Origin: Usnea hakonensis
Lineage: Eukaryota; Ascomycota; Lecanoromycetes; Lecanorales; Parmeliaceae
Assembly (NCBI GenBank): GCA_013423325.1
Contig: BLJB01000058.1
Location: 1-64,000 of the forward strand
DNA length: 64,000 bases
Direction of reading: 5' to 3'
A program made the position numbers and the translations under genes. The notes under the pieces are model-generated. The model was not told the DNA's origin. It saw nothing but the letters and a program-made list of their open reading frames with translations, and did not search any database. Below, in pieces: positions 47,646-58,566 of the stretch. Position 1 is the first letter of the stretch, and each line of letters begins with the position of its first letter.

Positions 47646-49946
47646 ATGGCTCATGGTGTCTTGACAACCAACACCACCATATCTCCTTCAAATACTTCTC
47701 CATATATTATAGAGACATCTTTTCTTTCTCAACCTCCAGAAACTTTCTTTCTCATGTCTCTACATTCTCAGTCAGAACATCCCTCCAAGATTGCAGTTCA
47801 AACTCAAGAATTCATGCCTCGTCCTTTTGATAGATGTCTGTCACTGACAGGCCCCAAGCCCGCTGGCTCTGCCAGATCAAGACGTGCGACGTTTCCTTTC
47901 ACTACAAACGACACGGAATCGCGGACGATAGTACGAGCCAACGCTCCAGCCCAAGACACAAGTCAAGGCGGTGACCAGGTAGTCAAGAAGGATGAAGAGC
48001 AAACCACAAGCGAGCCAAAACACAAGGTTTTGTCAAGACGTGCGACTTTCCCTTCCGTGGGCAGATCGGAACCACCTACAATGACACCACTCACCGCTCC
48101 AGTCGAACACACAAATCAAGATAGCGATCAACTAGACAAGAAGATCAAGCCCCAATATAAAGGCGAGCCAATGCACGAAATCTTACCCCACCTCTATCTC
48201 GGAGAGTATGTTCCCCCGACCCTTTTCCAAACTCCAAACAACGCGCTGATCATGACCCCCGCAGTCTAAGAGCAGCCGAGAACACGGACGAGCTTTCTGG
48301 CAAGAATATAGCCTTCGTCCTAACGATCAAAGAAGGTCGTCTCACGCCCGCCACGCGCGACGCATATCGAATAGCACGGATCTCACACGTCCATATCATC
48401 AAGTCGGACATTGAAACGGAGGACTTGCTCACAGTGTTTGAGCCCGTGTGCGATATGATCGAGGGGAGATTGGCCAAGGGGAAGGGTGTGTTGGTGCACT
48501 GTCTTCTTGGCAAGAGTAGGAGTGCTACTGTTGTTATGGCTTTCAGTAAGTTTACTCATCCATAAATCGACCCTTAATTTTGAGATACGGATGGCTAATA
48601 TGTGTTGGGTTGTAGTTATGCGACAACTGAATGTGAGCTACCAGGAAGCGAGAGTACTGGTGCAGTCAAAGAGGGCCATAGCGAGCCCGAACTACGCTTT
48701 CCGTGAACAGCTCTTGACGTGGGAGAAATGCAAGTTCGACCTTCGCAACGTACGGATGGTAGGACAAGGGACCCCTTCTGATCCCTGGGCTCAGGGTTTT
48801 CAGCTCAAGAAAAAGGGGCGGAAAGTGGAAGACAAGGGAAAAGCAGTTCAGAAAGGCCAAGGGGGAGAAAAGAAAAAGATTGAGAAAGGGACTGACGCCA
48901 AAGAAGGCAAAGCAAAAAGGGTGAATGATAAGACTAAGAAGGGAAGCAAGGAAGAGAATAACAGCAAAAAAGATGAGATCCCTAAAGGCGATGAGAAAAA
49001 AATGGATGGGAAAGCTCCAGAATCACAAGCCGGCGATAACGCTCAGCAAACTCAACAACCTTCACACTTACCTGCCACTGAAGTTGTCCTCACAGCAAAA
49101 GGAGCAGTAGTGATTAAAGATGAAGAGACAAGCGGAAAACCTGGAGGAGCAAAAGGAGACTCAAAGGATGACACCCTCGCAGCAGAAGACGCCAGTAAGG
49201 ACGGAACTCCCAGGGAGCTCCAAGAGAGTAAACACAACCCGCCAACCGAACAACCTCCGTCCACAACCCCTTCCGCAGTCGACCCCACGAAGCAAGAAAC
49301 ACCATCCGACGCTACAAAGGGAGAGGGTCAAGGAATCGAAATACGCGCCCCAAAAGGAGAAGACCCAAACAAAGAAAACTCATCCAAAGAAGGCAACGGA
49401 GACAAAGACGGGAAAGTCAAGAAACCATACGAGAGCGCACACCAAAACCCTCCACCACCCCCATCCATTCCCCCTCCAAACACCACAAGTGCTCAAAACA
49501 CCCCACCGCAACCCAACCCTACCCCCGAAACCAACTCCACCAACATCCCAGTCGCCGCAGAAGAGCAACCCCCCAGCCACCCCACTCCCCTCTCAACATC
49601 CGCCGCCGAAATCAAAGACGACCAATCACAACAAGGCGACAACAATCCGCAACAAGAACCCGCCCCAACACCTGCCGCCGCAGAAGAGCAACCCCCCAGC
49701 CACCCCACTCCCCTCTCAACATCCGCCGCCGAAATCAAAGACGAGCAATCACAAAAAGAACCCCCCACCCCCACCCCCACCCCCACCCCAACACCCACCC
49801 CAACCCCCGCCATCATCCGCGCAGCCCTCAAACCCCTCTACGTCCAGTACCCCGCCATGGGCAAGAAAAAGTTGCTGCGGATGCTGAATGAGAGTCAGGG
49901 GTGGGTGGGGGATTGGGATTGGGATGTGGATGTGGAGGGTTGTTAG
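47646..49946 (+). CDS. Dual-specificity protein phosphatase with long disordered tail
   Basis: Three exons (47646-48205, 48265-48545, 48616-49946), 723 residues. The N-terminal ~175 residues are polar, with two SRRATFP boxes. The DSP domain begins HEILPHLYLGD (formed across intron 1) and has the catalytic HCLLGKSRS (HCx5R; Cys near 266, Arg near 272). It ends VSYQEARVLVQSKRAIASPNYAFREQL. The Asp general acid is probably in IIKSDIETED. The remaining ~370 residues are Lys/Glu- then Pro/Ser-rich and disordered, with two near-identical repeats (49554-49754). The protein closes with a short conserved-looking helix, YPAMGKKKLLRMLNES. An alternative start at 47754 (MSLHSQSEH) is possible. Targets are unknown; it is likely a cytosolic or nuclear phosphotyrosine/Ser/Thr phosphatase. 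Confidence 0.8.
49554..49754 (+). repeat. Two 78-bp near-identical coding repeats, 123-bp spacing
   Basis: Copies at 49554-49631 and 49677-49754 encode EEQPPSHPTPLSTSAAEIKD and appear to differ by one base. A CCCACC-type microsatellite follows at about 49765-49810. All units keep the reading frame of the phosphatase tail. Confidence 0.8.
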
Positions 49947-50089
49947 GGAGGGGGGAGGGAGGGAGTTTGGGTGCTGGGTTTTATGATAGCCATCGGTTGC
50001 AGAGATATGCTTTTGTTAGATCTAACGATATGGAATCCACTTGAAGCATATCTCACGACCTCTGCATTAGTCCACACTCGAGCATCTCA

Positions 50090-51232
50090 TCATCGACTAT
50101 CTTTCTTGTTCAGTAGCTTCGTATACTTGTCCACACGATTCTCCATTTCCCACGCTACGGACCTGTTCAAATGCCCCACCTTATCCACAACCGGCCTGTA
50201 TCCCAACCGTGTCCGCGCTTTGCTGATGTCGTACGTGGAATTATAAACAGTATATTGAATGTACAGCAGGCTCATATGGAGCGGAGGCCGAATAGTGCCA
50301 AGCGTGCACAGAAAAAACGCCCACTCGAGTCCCCTCGCCATGAGCAATGCAAGCCATCCAGGGACAATCGTGACTTGATCTAGAGCCGTCTCATCTCCCG
50401 CCAATCGCCAAATCATTCGGGCAAACGTCCAGAAGGGCTGGGGATCTCCGTCTGTGATATGAAAGGCTTCGCCATCGACCCTTGGATTCAAAGGGCCCTT
50501 TTCTGATTCCAAGAGCTTTGTTGCAGCAAGGAGGTGGGCTGTGGCGACGTTGCCGACATAGGTTGGTTCGACGAGGTTTTTGTTGTCTCCGAGTTGGATT
50601 TTGGTTTGGCCTGCCTCTGCGGTCTTTAGCATCCCAGGGATGGTTTGATTGTCTCGCTCTCCGTAGACGAAAGGGAGACGAAGCGTGGCGGTGAGCAGGC
50701 CTCTGCCTTCATGGTTTATAGGAGAGTTGGCCTCTCGTGCTAGGACATCTGCCAGAGCTTTGTTTTTGAAATATGGTATCACTTTCGAGTCTTGGTCCCA
50801 GAGGGGGGCTGTTTCGTTGATGTTGAAGTGTGGATAGCCCTTTGAGACAGCGCAGGTAGAAGTATAGACTAGGACTTTGGCGGTTGGAGAATCTTTGGCA
50901 CAGGCGAGCAAATTTTTGGTGCCGTCGACGCTGGTGGTGTAATGCTCGTCTGGTCTGACCGTAGGATCTGCTGCGCGAGGCGCGGCAGCGTGGAAGATGA
51001 TACGAGGCTTGATGGCTGCCAGAAGTTCTCTGATCTCATCCAAGTTGCTAATGTCACCTGTGTAATAGGACACACCTTCGCAGCGATTCAAACTGGGACT
51101 GCGACTAATCACCGACACTGGCTCGCACGTAGGTTCCTTGAGCAGAGCCTGGACAATGTGATATCCCACAAACCCACATCCGCCGATGACGACCGCGGGA
51201 CCGAGAGGAACTGAGGATGTCTTAGAAGCCAT
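50090..51232 (-). CDS. 3-beta-HSD/Erg26-like NAD(P)-dependent dehydrogenase (copy 2)
   Basis: A single exon of 380 residues from the ATG at 51232 (MASKTSSVPLGPAVVIGGCG). The frame is open 132 nt further upstream, but that extension has no start advantage. It shows the Rossmann GGCGFVGYHIVQALL, IIFHAAAPRAADP, the TSTCAVSKGY strand, catalytic YFKNK (YxxxK), RLPFVYGERDNQTIP, GDNKNLVEPTYVGNVA, and the C-terminal YDISKARTRLGYRP. The motif order and the central membrane segment (WLALLMARGLEWAFFLCTLG) match copy 1 at 43.1 kb, so the two are paralogues. A role in steroid/triterpenoid oxidation is the family expectation, not shown here. Intact. Confidence 0.86.
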   Translation of the reverse strand: MASKTSSVPLGPAVVIGGCGFVGYHIVQALLKEPTCEPVSVISRSPSLNRCEGVSYYTGDISNLDEIRELLAAIKPRIIFHAAAPRAADPTVRPDEHYTTSVDGTKNLLACAKDSPTAKVLVYTSTCAVSKGYPHFNINETAPLWDQDSKVIPYFKNKALADVLAREANSPINHEGRGLLTATLRLPFVYGERDNQTIPGMLKTAEAGQTKIQLGDNKNLVEPTYVGNVATAHLLAATKLLESEKGPLNPRVDGEAFHITDGDPQPFWTFARMIWRLAGDETALDQVTIVPGWLALLMARGLEWAFFLCTLGTIRPPLHMSLLYIQYTVYNSTYDISKARTRLGYRPVVDKVGHLNRSVAWEMENRVDKYTKLLNKKDSR

Positions 51233-53499
51233 GACTTTAATGATTGAAGAGCAAGCAGATACAGAAAGTGGTCTTGCGATGTCTAAGACGGGAAATATAT
51301 TTGAGCATGCAAGGAGGGAGATGGAGAGTGGACGGATGTAGACAGCTAGGTGGTACAAATCCACTTTGCAAGAAATGTAAGACAGAAGGCGCGTTGGGCG
51401 GCTGCAGTCTGCACTAAGCCCAAACAGACTACTTATGCAGTATTCCGTCCAAGCTCAGCATTAACTAGGTACGAGTACCTCGACCAGTCCCCTAGAAAAA
51501 ACAGTTGCGGAAGGTCATTTTATACACGCCATTTTCCTTATTGTCATGTCAGAAATCGGACATTTTGAGTATCTAAGATTACTCAATCTTGGGCTCAGCA
51601 CAGGGCCAAACCGAAGGTAGACTAACCGTATTCGTACCATAACATGCGGGCATCATGGTACTCTAGTACTCATACCGTGTAATGCCATTGGTCGCACATC
51701 ACCGGGAACGATTACAGCTCCATGATCCGGCGAGTAACCGTGGAGTCTCGATATCAGAGTGCAGACTTTCCGAAAGTGCCTCTTCTGGCCGGGGACAGAC
51801 TACACTCAAGTCTGAGACTCACAGACACCTGTTGTGGATTTCCAGATGGGCTCCTTAGATGCATAAAACATAGAGGAGATTTTAGTGAGTGTCATACGAG
51901 ACACAGGGAACGTCCGTGCTTTTCTTACTGCGCATTTGTTGTCATCTTTGTCGTGATCCTCTAGGATATCCTAGCTTTGCTGCATTTGGACATCAATACT
52001 ACCGCCTCGTCGATCATGAAGGCTTCCAATCCATTCTACACCGTTTGAGCCGCCAAGCACAACAGCTGCGCGATTCTAGAATCCTCGACAATTCCAGCAT
52101 CTGCTCGATTTATTGTCCAATACTCGGTCGACAACAAGCTAACGAAGCAGGCTTCGAGGAGTGAGATTAAGAAGAAGCTTCCATTAGTATCTGGATGAGC
52201 ACTGTTTGACCGAACGACACAAACCCTCATCTTCCAGTTGGGCACATCGCATCTGAGGCCTCACGTTCAAGCAAACCCCTTATACACGTCTGTGTAGCCT
52301 CTCTGGAAATAACTCCAGCCCAAAAAGCATTTCTCTCATTCTGACAGCGTTTTGAGACGTGCAGGGAGTCAGTAATCATACGTACAATTCGTATCTGTCT
52401 AGGCCGTGCCAATGCGGTGCAATAGAAGTCCCAAACGACAGCACTTTTAGGGTCCCAGCAGACTAAACAACAATAACGAGATTCCAGCGTGATACCTCTG
52501 GAGCAGACCGATATCGCATCCTTGCAGAGTGTGAGCTCTAAATAGAAGAAAGCGTGGGGCGGTGATTTTGAGAAGCTCGTTGTAGCTATCGTTCAGAGGT
52601 CAGAATTTGGGGTGGGTTAGAATCATGAAGAATATTAACGGTGCTTGGTAGAGTGGGATGCTAGGGTTTTCAATTTCTTAAGCTAGCAAGTCGAAATTAG
52701 CCAGGCCGACCCAGGGTGAGGTGGGCGGGGTGTACGTATAGAGCCTAGCTCCCACTTCCCCTCCATATCTCTATACACCCCAAAAACCACGACGACTTTG
52801 CAGCTTAGTCCAAATCAACTAGCCACCTACCGCAGCTACACCACCCTCTCCCGGCTTATCTTCTCAACGACCGCAGAGACTTGAAAAGTCTGTACTTGTT
52901 CAAATAATTGGCGGGCAGGAGTAATAGGGATTGTCAAGTCCGAGTCTTCTCGACGTAGTCAGTGGTCGCTAGGGAAAAAAGGGTTTCCCCATTTGGATAA
53001 AATAGAAAAAGAGGTAAGGAGTCCGTACTCCAATTTGACAAGATGTAGCTACACGATAGTGCTTGTTGAACCTCAATTTATCAAGCCGCTCATAAGAAAT
53101 AGCAATTTCGAAACGGTTTTAGCATGTGATAGCGTTTCGTGCATGCTCGGTGCACATTTCATTCAACAGAGTAGCATTACCTTCAAGATGCAAACAATCG
53201 TCCTGGTCTGTGGAGCAGCGAGTAAACTCTACGGAGTGTATGAAAAGTCGGGGAGTGGGTGGCGGGAAACCAGGTTGGTAGCCCTTGCAGTGTCGTTTTC
53301 ATGAAAGCCCCCTGATTTTGCAAGACCCCTTCGCTCTGAAATTCACACACGATCTCTAGCCTAGCAATCTCTTACATCCTCCATTCTTCCATTCACTTGA
53401 ACAACAATTTAAAGGTGAGCTGAATTTGGTGTAGTCGTGGTTTGCCAAAAACAATTATCTTTCAGCACGACAGCTCCCCTTGGCCCACGCCGCTGTGTG
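51233..53499. other. 2.3-kb gene-poor region
   Basis: No supported gene. A GGTACGAGTACC palindrome occurs near 51470 and a GGTACTCTAGTACTC phrase near 51656-51672. A minus-strand frame at about 52036-52245 (ACFVSLLSTEYWTINRADAG) looks faintly protein-like but has no partner exons. Confidence 0.45.
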
Positions 53500-53973
53500 T
53501 CACTTAGATAATTTGAAGCCTCCCGACACTACCGTCTGGAAAAGTCCGTTTGGATCATACTGTTCGCTGACCCGGCGAAGCTCTACGTTGCTTGCATTGC
53601 CGTAGGAAAATATCGGCTGCTGAAAATTGGCTGCATAATTGAGGTACTGGTATTTGTTAAAGAGGCCCGCAGCTTTGGTGGCAGTAACGATACGTCCACT
53701 CAAGCTTGTGGCAACGCTGTTAACAAGAGCGTCGTCCTCTGAAGAGTTCCATGTGATGGACAGGAGACAAACAAGAGGGCCATCTGAGGCCTCCAACCCT
53801 ACCGAGTTGCCGGGGATCACTGCAGGGACTCGCTGGAATATCAGAAAATGCTGGATCCCAGCCACGGCTTGGACTAGAGCGACTGTCGAGTTCCATATGC
53901 TGTATATTTCTTGAAAGTATCCGGCAATAAGGTAAGGCTTAGGGGCGGCCTTGCGACATGACCCGCTGGGTCG
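53500..53973 (-). pseudogene. BBE-type FAD-linked oxidoreductase fragment
   Basis: An open frame without start carries the C-terminal third of a berberine-bridge-enzyme-like flavoprotein. It shows AGYFQEIYSIWNSTVALVQA, GPLVCLLSITWNSSEDDALV, and the terminal BBE signature YLNYAANFQQPIFSYG followed by YDPNGLFQTVVSGGFKL-stop. The FAD-binding PP-loop and the His/Cys flavin attachment region are absent. A stop (53974-53976) lies immediately upstream in frame, so this is a truncated gene. Confidence 0.65.
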
Positions 53974-54112
53974 TCACTTCAATCCACCTCTCAGCGTCTC
54001 GCACGAATCCTTCAATGCCGAGTGCCTGCTCCTCGCATGACTCATGACCTTCGACAGGTGGTGCCAGATCGTGAATGGAGCGCTTGTATCTGTTCGTATT
54101 AATTGATCCCAT
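53939..54112 (-). CDS. Short frame resembling an orphan first exon
   Basis: ATG at 54112 gives 57 residues (MGSINTNRYKRSIHDLAPPV... ending EVTTQRVMSQGRP). Composition is protein-like with good codon use. It overlaps the BBE fragment in a different frame and stops at TAA 53939-53941. I do not recognise it. It may be the N-terminus of a gene whose rest has been replaced by the BBE fragment. Confidence 0.3.
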   Translation of the reverse strand: MGSINTNRYKRSIHDLAPPVEGHESCEEQALGIEGFVRDAERWIEVTTQRVMSQGRP

Positions 54113-54311
54113 CGTAAGAATTCCGCTTCTAAACTCCCAAAACTAAATTGTTTCATTGGCTTCCAATGGAAGTACATGGTAGGGAATATTTCTGTGAGCC
54201 GTGTAGGTGCATATAGTGCTGCACGACTAAAACTCTAGTGCACGCTTGCCGCCCCGCTTTGCCTATTTATGTTGATTTTGTTGCCCCCACTACTTTATCT
54301 AATTAGGGACC

Positions 54312-55252
54312 ATGAAGCTCAAGTCAGTCCTCATCACCGGTTGTAGTGCAGGAGGCATTGGATATGCCTTGGTGGAAGCGTTCCAGAAACGCGATTTTCA
54401 TGTTTTCGCAACCGCGCGTGACCCGTCGAAGATGTCAGAGCTAAGCAAGACGCCGAACGTCACGCTCCTCTTGCTGGATCCTACTTCTACAGCCAGTGTG
54501 AACGCCGCCGTGGAAAGTGTACGTACCCAGACTGGGGGAACGCTCGACTACCTTATAAACAATGCTGGCCAGACGATTATCACACCAACTCTTGATTTTG
54601 ATATTGAGACGGCGAAAAATATGTACGACATCAATGTCTGGGGAATGGTCCGGGTTACACAGGGATTTGCTCCACTTCTCATAGCGGCCAAAGGTACCCT
54701 CGTGAGTATAAGCTCTATATCAACCAGCGTAATCACGCCGTGGATGGGTAAGTCTCTAAAGTCTTTGGACCGTATGTTGGCTTATTTGGTACAGGTGTCT
54801 ACGCAGGGTCCAAGGCCGCTATGACCGCCATCACAGAGGCTCTTCGTCTAGAGCTAGCACCTTTCGACGTTACAGTTCTAACGGTCAACACTGGAGCTGT
54901 CAATACAAATACGCTTAAAACCGGTGATGACTTCAAGTTACCGTCTGAGTCAATATACAAGAGTATCGAGAAAGAGATAGCAGGGCGAGCGAGGGGGGAA
55001 GATGGAACACCACGAATGGAACCCGCTGTCTACGCCGAGAAGGTAGTAAATGATATCTTAGGAGGGGCTAAAGGGCAGGTTTGGAGAGGCGGGTATGCCT
55101 CGATAGTACGCTTCGTGTTATCGAAGATGCCGGCATCCCTATCTGTGAGTCAATCTTCAACGACGTTGCACCGGATCAAGTATACGCACTGACACCGTGG
55201 CCAGGATTGGATCTTTATCCAGAAGACGGGGTTAGACGTCATGAAAACATAG
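54312..55252 (+). CDS. Short-chain dehydrogenase, Ayr1-like
   Basis: Three exons (54312-54747, 54795-55144, 55205-55252), 277 residues. The cofactor motif TGCSAGGIG is at residues ~9-17. NNAG in LDYLINNAGQTIITPT, the SISSISTSVITPW strand and the catalytic YAGSK (YxxxK), formed after intron 1, complete the classical SDR site. The last intron (GTGAGT, CTGAC, CCAG) restores the expected tail MPASLS-DWIFIQKTGLDVMK. Without it the frame ends differently. Closest in style to fungal 1-acyldihydroxyacetone-phosphate reductases (Ayr1) and cluster-associated relatives. NADPH dependence and substrate are inferred. Intact. Confidence 0.82.
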
Positions 55253-55637
55253 GTGCTCTGCGACCAAGGATACCAGAGCAGCGCAACTTGGTTGAAATTT
55301 ATGAGAGTGTGTTAGCGGGTGCAAGAAGCTTGCGAATTGCTTGACACTTTTTTTCGAAAAATTGCAACCTCGCCACCCGAAATGGTACATTGCTAAGACA
55401 TTGCCTTTCAAGATCAATAAAATAGCTCTATAGCTACAGCGAATTATAGAAAAATCTTAATATTAATATTAGTCGTCTCTTACTAAGGATCTTGACCGCG
55501 TGTTTTCTCAGTTTTCTCGCCAGTCTGTATAATACATACGAGATATAATTATACCTTCTAGAATCTCTGCCAAGATTATGTGAGATCGTGGATTACTCGA
55601 GTGTTTAGAGGTATTGCATCACATTTCAGAAACGTAC
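55253..55637. other. Intergenic
   Basis: 3' flank of the SDR and of the rhodopsin-like pseudogene, possibly with its degenerate last exon (around 55560). AT-rich at 55430-55480. Confidence 0.45.
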
Positions 55638-56566
55638 CACATGAGGATGACAGGCATCGTGTTGTAGGTCAGGTCCGTACGGCTATGGTTAAGATGATAT
55701 CGGAAATGGACTCCTAGGGATGATGCAATGCATGCCCTGATCGTCTATCAGTCCTTGTCAGCTCTGACAGTCCCCGATCAGGGCAGAGGGAGGCACTAAA
55801 CCTACGTAAAACCTGTCATGAACACCGCAATAACCCCAAGCTTACGCCGCAATGGCAGCTGCAATTTGCTCACACCGGCGATGGGTAAGACCAAAATAAA
55901 GATGTCTGAAGCGAGGCTGAACGAGCCAATATTAATTGTCCTATTAACTGACTTGGTTCCCCGAGAACTCTGAACGGTTTGCAAAAATGTTTGTCCCGGA
56001 CCTGGGACCGTCAAGGCAAGCAGCAGCTAAGATCGCAGTGTAAAGCAGGACGGTAAAGGGCATTCCAGCATAGCAGCAATATCTCAGCCACTTCATGGGA
56101 TGGGAAATCTGGATATATAGTAGGAAGAAAGTGAGCTTTGCTGAGGCCCAGACAATAGCAGTTGGCCAATTGGTAAGGAATCCCGACTACAAGGCTTCAA
56201 TCTTGACTCGTCCATAAATGTATTGACGAGAACTTACTACGAGAAAAGCATTGCTTGAAATGTCTGCCGCTACTAGATCCCACATATGTGTTCCAAAATG
56301 TCCGAGTGTAACAGCTGTTGGTGTTTCAGAATTCAAAGGCGTTGATCATTTGTTCGAGGAGAAAATATACCATAGACAGCAGCAATGAAGTAAAGAACAG
56401 TGCCAATCTGCGAAACGTTAATACTTGATTGCTAGGGTATTGCTTATCATTCACCGCTGCAACCACACAAGTATCTATGACAGTCAGTAACTCTACAAAC
56501 AAGGAAAGATATACCGTGTCCATCTTCCAGTCCAAATTCAATTTCCGCCACAGTGACATGTCTCAT
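55638..56566 (-). pseudogene. Rhodopsin-domain (PF20684-type) membrane protein, broken copy
   Basis: Exons can be followed on the minus strand: 56566-56515 (FGLEDGH), 56474-56455 (DTCVVAA), 56407-56371 (IGTVLYFIAAVY), 56314-56238 (AVTLGHFGTHMWDL), from 56186 (FLTNWPTAIVWASAKLTFFLLY), and 55736-55638 (ACIASSLGVHFRYHL). This is the fungal integral-membrane family with the GxHxWD loop. Two defects are visible. The first helix expected upstream is missing. A frame change lies near 56015-56030, between YTAILAAA and VPGPGQTFLQTV. The downstream half (SLASDIFILVLPIAGVSKLQLP) is otherwise well kept. It faces the related gene at 57.0 kb head to head. Confidence 0.6.
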
Positions 56567-56624
56567 CGGATTTGTATGAATCACTAGGGAAACTTCGTCC
56601 ACAATTTTACTAACCGCAGACTTT
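56511..56624. repeat. Duplicated segment, copy A
   Basis: 114 bp starting ATACCGTGTCCATCTT and ending ACCGCAGACTTT. A diverged copy lies in the same orientation at 57219-57342. Copy A covers the first recognisable exon of the minus-strand rhodopsin-like pseudogene and the sequence before it. Confidence 0.8.
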
Positions 56625-57020
56625 CCTCCGTAGCGTGAGCGCGAAACTCAAGGTAATTTATCCTAATTCGTTATTATATAGGTATGATACAGCTCCTCAA
56701 ATTTATTTTTTTGGGAATCATTTTGAAGAGTAATTGCACCTGTCCCCACGTGCTGATCAGGCGGGGTTCGATGCTGTCACCATGCATGGGTGCGGCATTG
56801 CAGTTGCAGCAGAGTTTGAATATGAGGCATCAGCCCTTGTCAGCCTTGTTTGGTGCCGCCCCTCCCCCCTCGTGATCTATGGATGACCTATTCCCACCAA
56901 TTCTTCCGACTTCTGCAACGGAGTGTGGTCAGCCCGTGGCTCCTCAAGCGGATATCCAAATAACTACATCTCATACGAGCTACAAGGCTTTCTTGGCAAA
57001 TCTTGAGCATCTTTGCAATC

Positions 57021-58566
57021 ATGGGCTCATCCGGTTTCCTCGACCAGCCTTTCTCCCCACCCCCACCTGGTGTGGTACCATCTCGATTGAACCCACAGAC
57101 CCGAGGATATGTCATGATAACAACATGCTCAGTATTCCTAGGTATCATGATCATATTTGTATCTGTTCGGTTCTATGCGAAGCTATGGATTATACGCAAA
57201 GTCACTTGGGATGACCGTATACCGTGTCCATCTTTCAGTCCAAAGTCACCGCACGCTAATTTCCGCCACAGTGACATGTCTCATCGGATTTGTATGAATC
57301 ACTCGGGATATTTCGTCCACAATTTTACTGACCGCAGACTTTAAATAGCTCCTTACAGTGACTTATTATGCCACCTGTGTAAGAGGTTTGTGTGAACCAG
57401 TCCAGGCCGACAGAAGTGCCTCCTTAACGTGTATTCAGACGTACTCAATGGTTACGTTGGGTATCATTCGTGGGATGTAAGCCAAGGACAGGTCGCAGCC
57501 AGCCAATTCTACGTGGTAAGTCTCATCTTCGTACGCATGTACAAAGTCCTGCTAACCTACGGCGAGCTCGCGTACGTACAGGAATTGGTGAATCCGCTCG
57601 GCCTAGGTTTCATCAAGCTGTCATTTTTCATCCTTTACTCGCAACTTTTCAGGCCTCTCCGGAAGATGAGGATTCTGAGTAGGGTTGGTGCCACAGTCTG
57701 TGCCATCTTTTACGTCTTGATCTTTGCGCTTAACATGTACTTTTCAACACCGCGACGGGGCGAGACCTTTGTCACACATTTTCTCAACCCAGTCAACAAA
57801 GGCGGAGTACATCTCTCTATTCCTTTTGCTGCTGTTGGGCTGGTATTCGACCTCGTTATCATCACAATACCTATATATGGCGTCTTTCAACTTCAGCTCT
57901 CAAATCGACAGAAAGCCAGTATCAGTTTGGTATTGATGACAGGAGGATTGTGAGTATCTTCTGAGTCTATAAAAATTTGCGCTTACTCATCGATCGATGT
58001 TTAGCGCTTGCGTGTCAGCAATGCTCACCCTCAACTACCGCATCGCACTGCAGACAACAGATGATATACTCAGACTCCTTGTGCCTAACCTGATAACAAG
58101 GTGACTCAGCCCTCTACCCCTCCTTCCAACTTACTGATGCGTCCACAGTCTCGTGGAGATGATGATCGGTGTCATCTGTACCTGCGCACCCTCCTTCTCC
58201 AAAACCTTACAGGAGCAGCTACCCTTGTACCAAAGGATCAAATCGGGGTTTCAATCGGTTTTTAGGTCCGTGGATGGGTTGAATCCAGCGAGATCGACTT
58301 CAGGATTCGAATGACAGGACTCACATCAACATGGTGATCATATCTCTTCTAACGACCGGTTGGCAGGATCAATGTTAGGCGATAGAGGATACGAATTGCA
58401 TGGCTGCAACTTCGTACACAACAACGAACGGGAGGGTCCAGAGGGGATAGCTACCGAAGATGGCATCCACGTAGAGAGCGAGACTCTACAGGAATGTGAG
58501 GCTAGTCATATAATCTACACAGGGCATGAGCGCATATGGGCACCAACGGAGACTGATATGGTGTGA
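57021..58566 (+). pseudogene. Rhodopsin-domain membrane protein with lost TM2 and in-frame stop
   Basis: MGSSGFLDQPFSPPPPGV leads to helix 1 (VMITTCSVFLGIMIIFVSVRFY) and the WIIRKVTWDD loop. The expected second helix is absent. In its place sits copy B of the duplicated segment (57219-57342) and more non-coding sequence to about 57438. The gene resumes with GYVGYHSWDVSQGQVAASQF, helices including LVNPLGLGFIKLSFFILYSQ and AAVGLVFDLVIITIPIYGVF, then spliced exons from about 58005 and 58150. TGA at 58312-58314 stops the frame after STSGFE, but the same frame stays open to 58566 and reads like the natural cytosolic tail (ending PTETDMV). A read-through or CGA-to-TGA change is likely. Confidence 0.6.
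57219..57342. repeat. Duplicated segment, copy B
   Basis: 124 bp matching copy A (56511-56624) with scattered substitutions and a ~10-bp insertion (near 57247). It interrupts the plus-strand rhodopsin-like gene just after the WDD loop. Confidence 0.8.
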
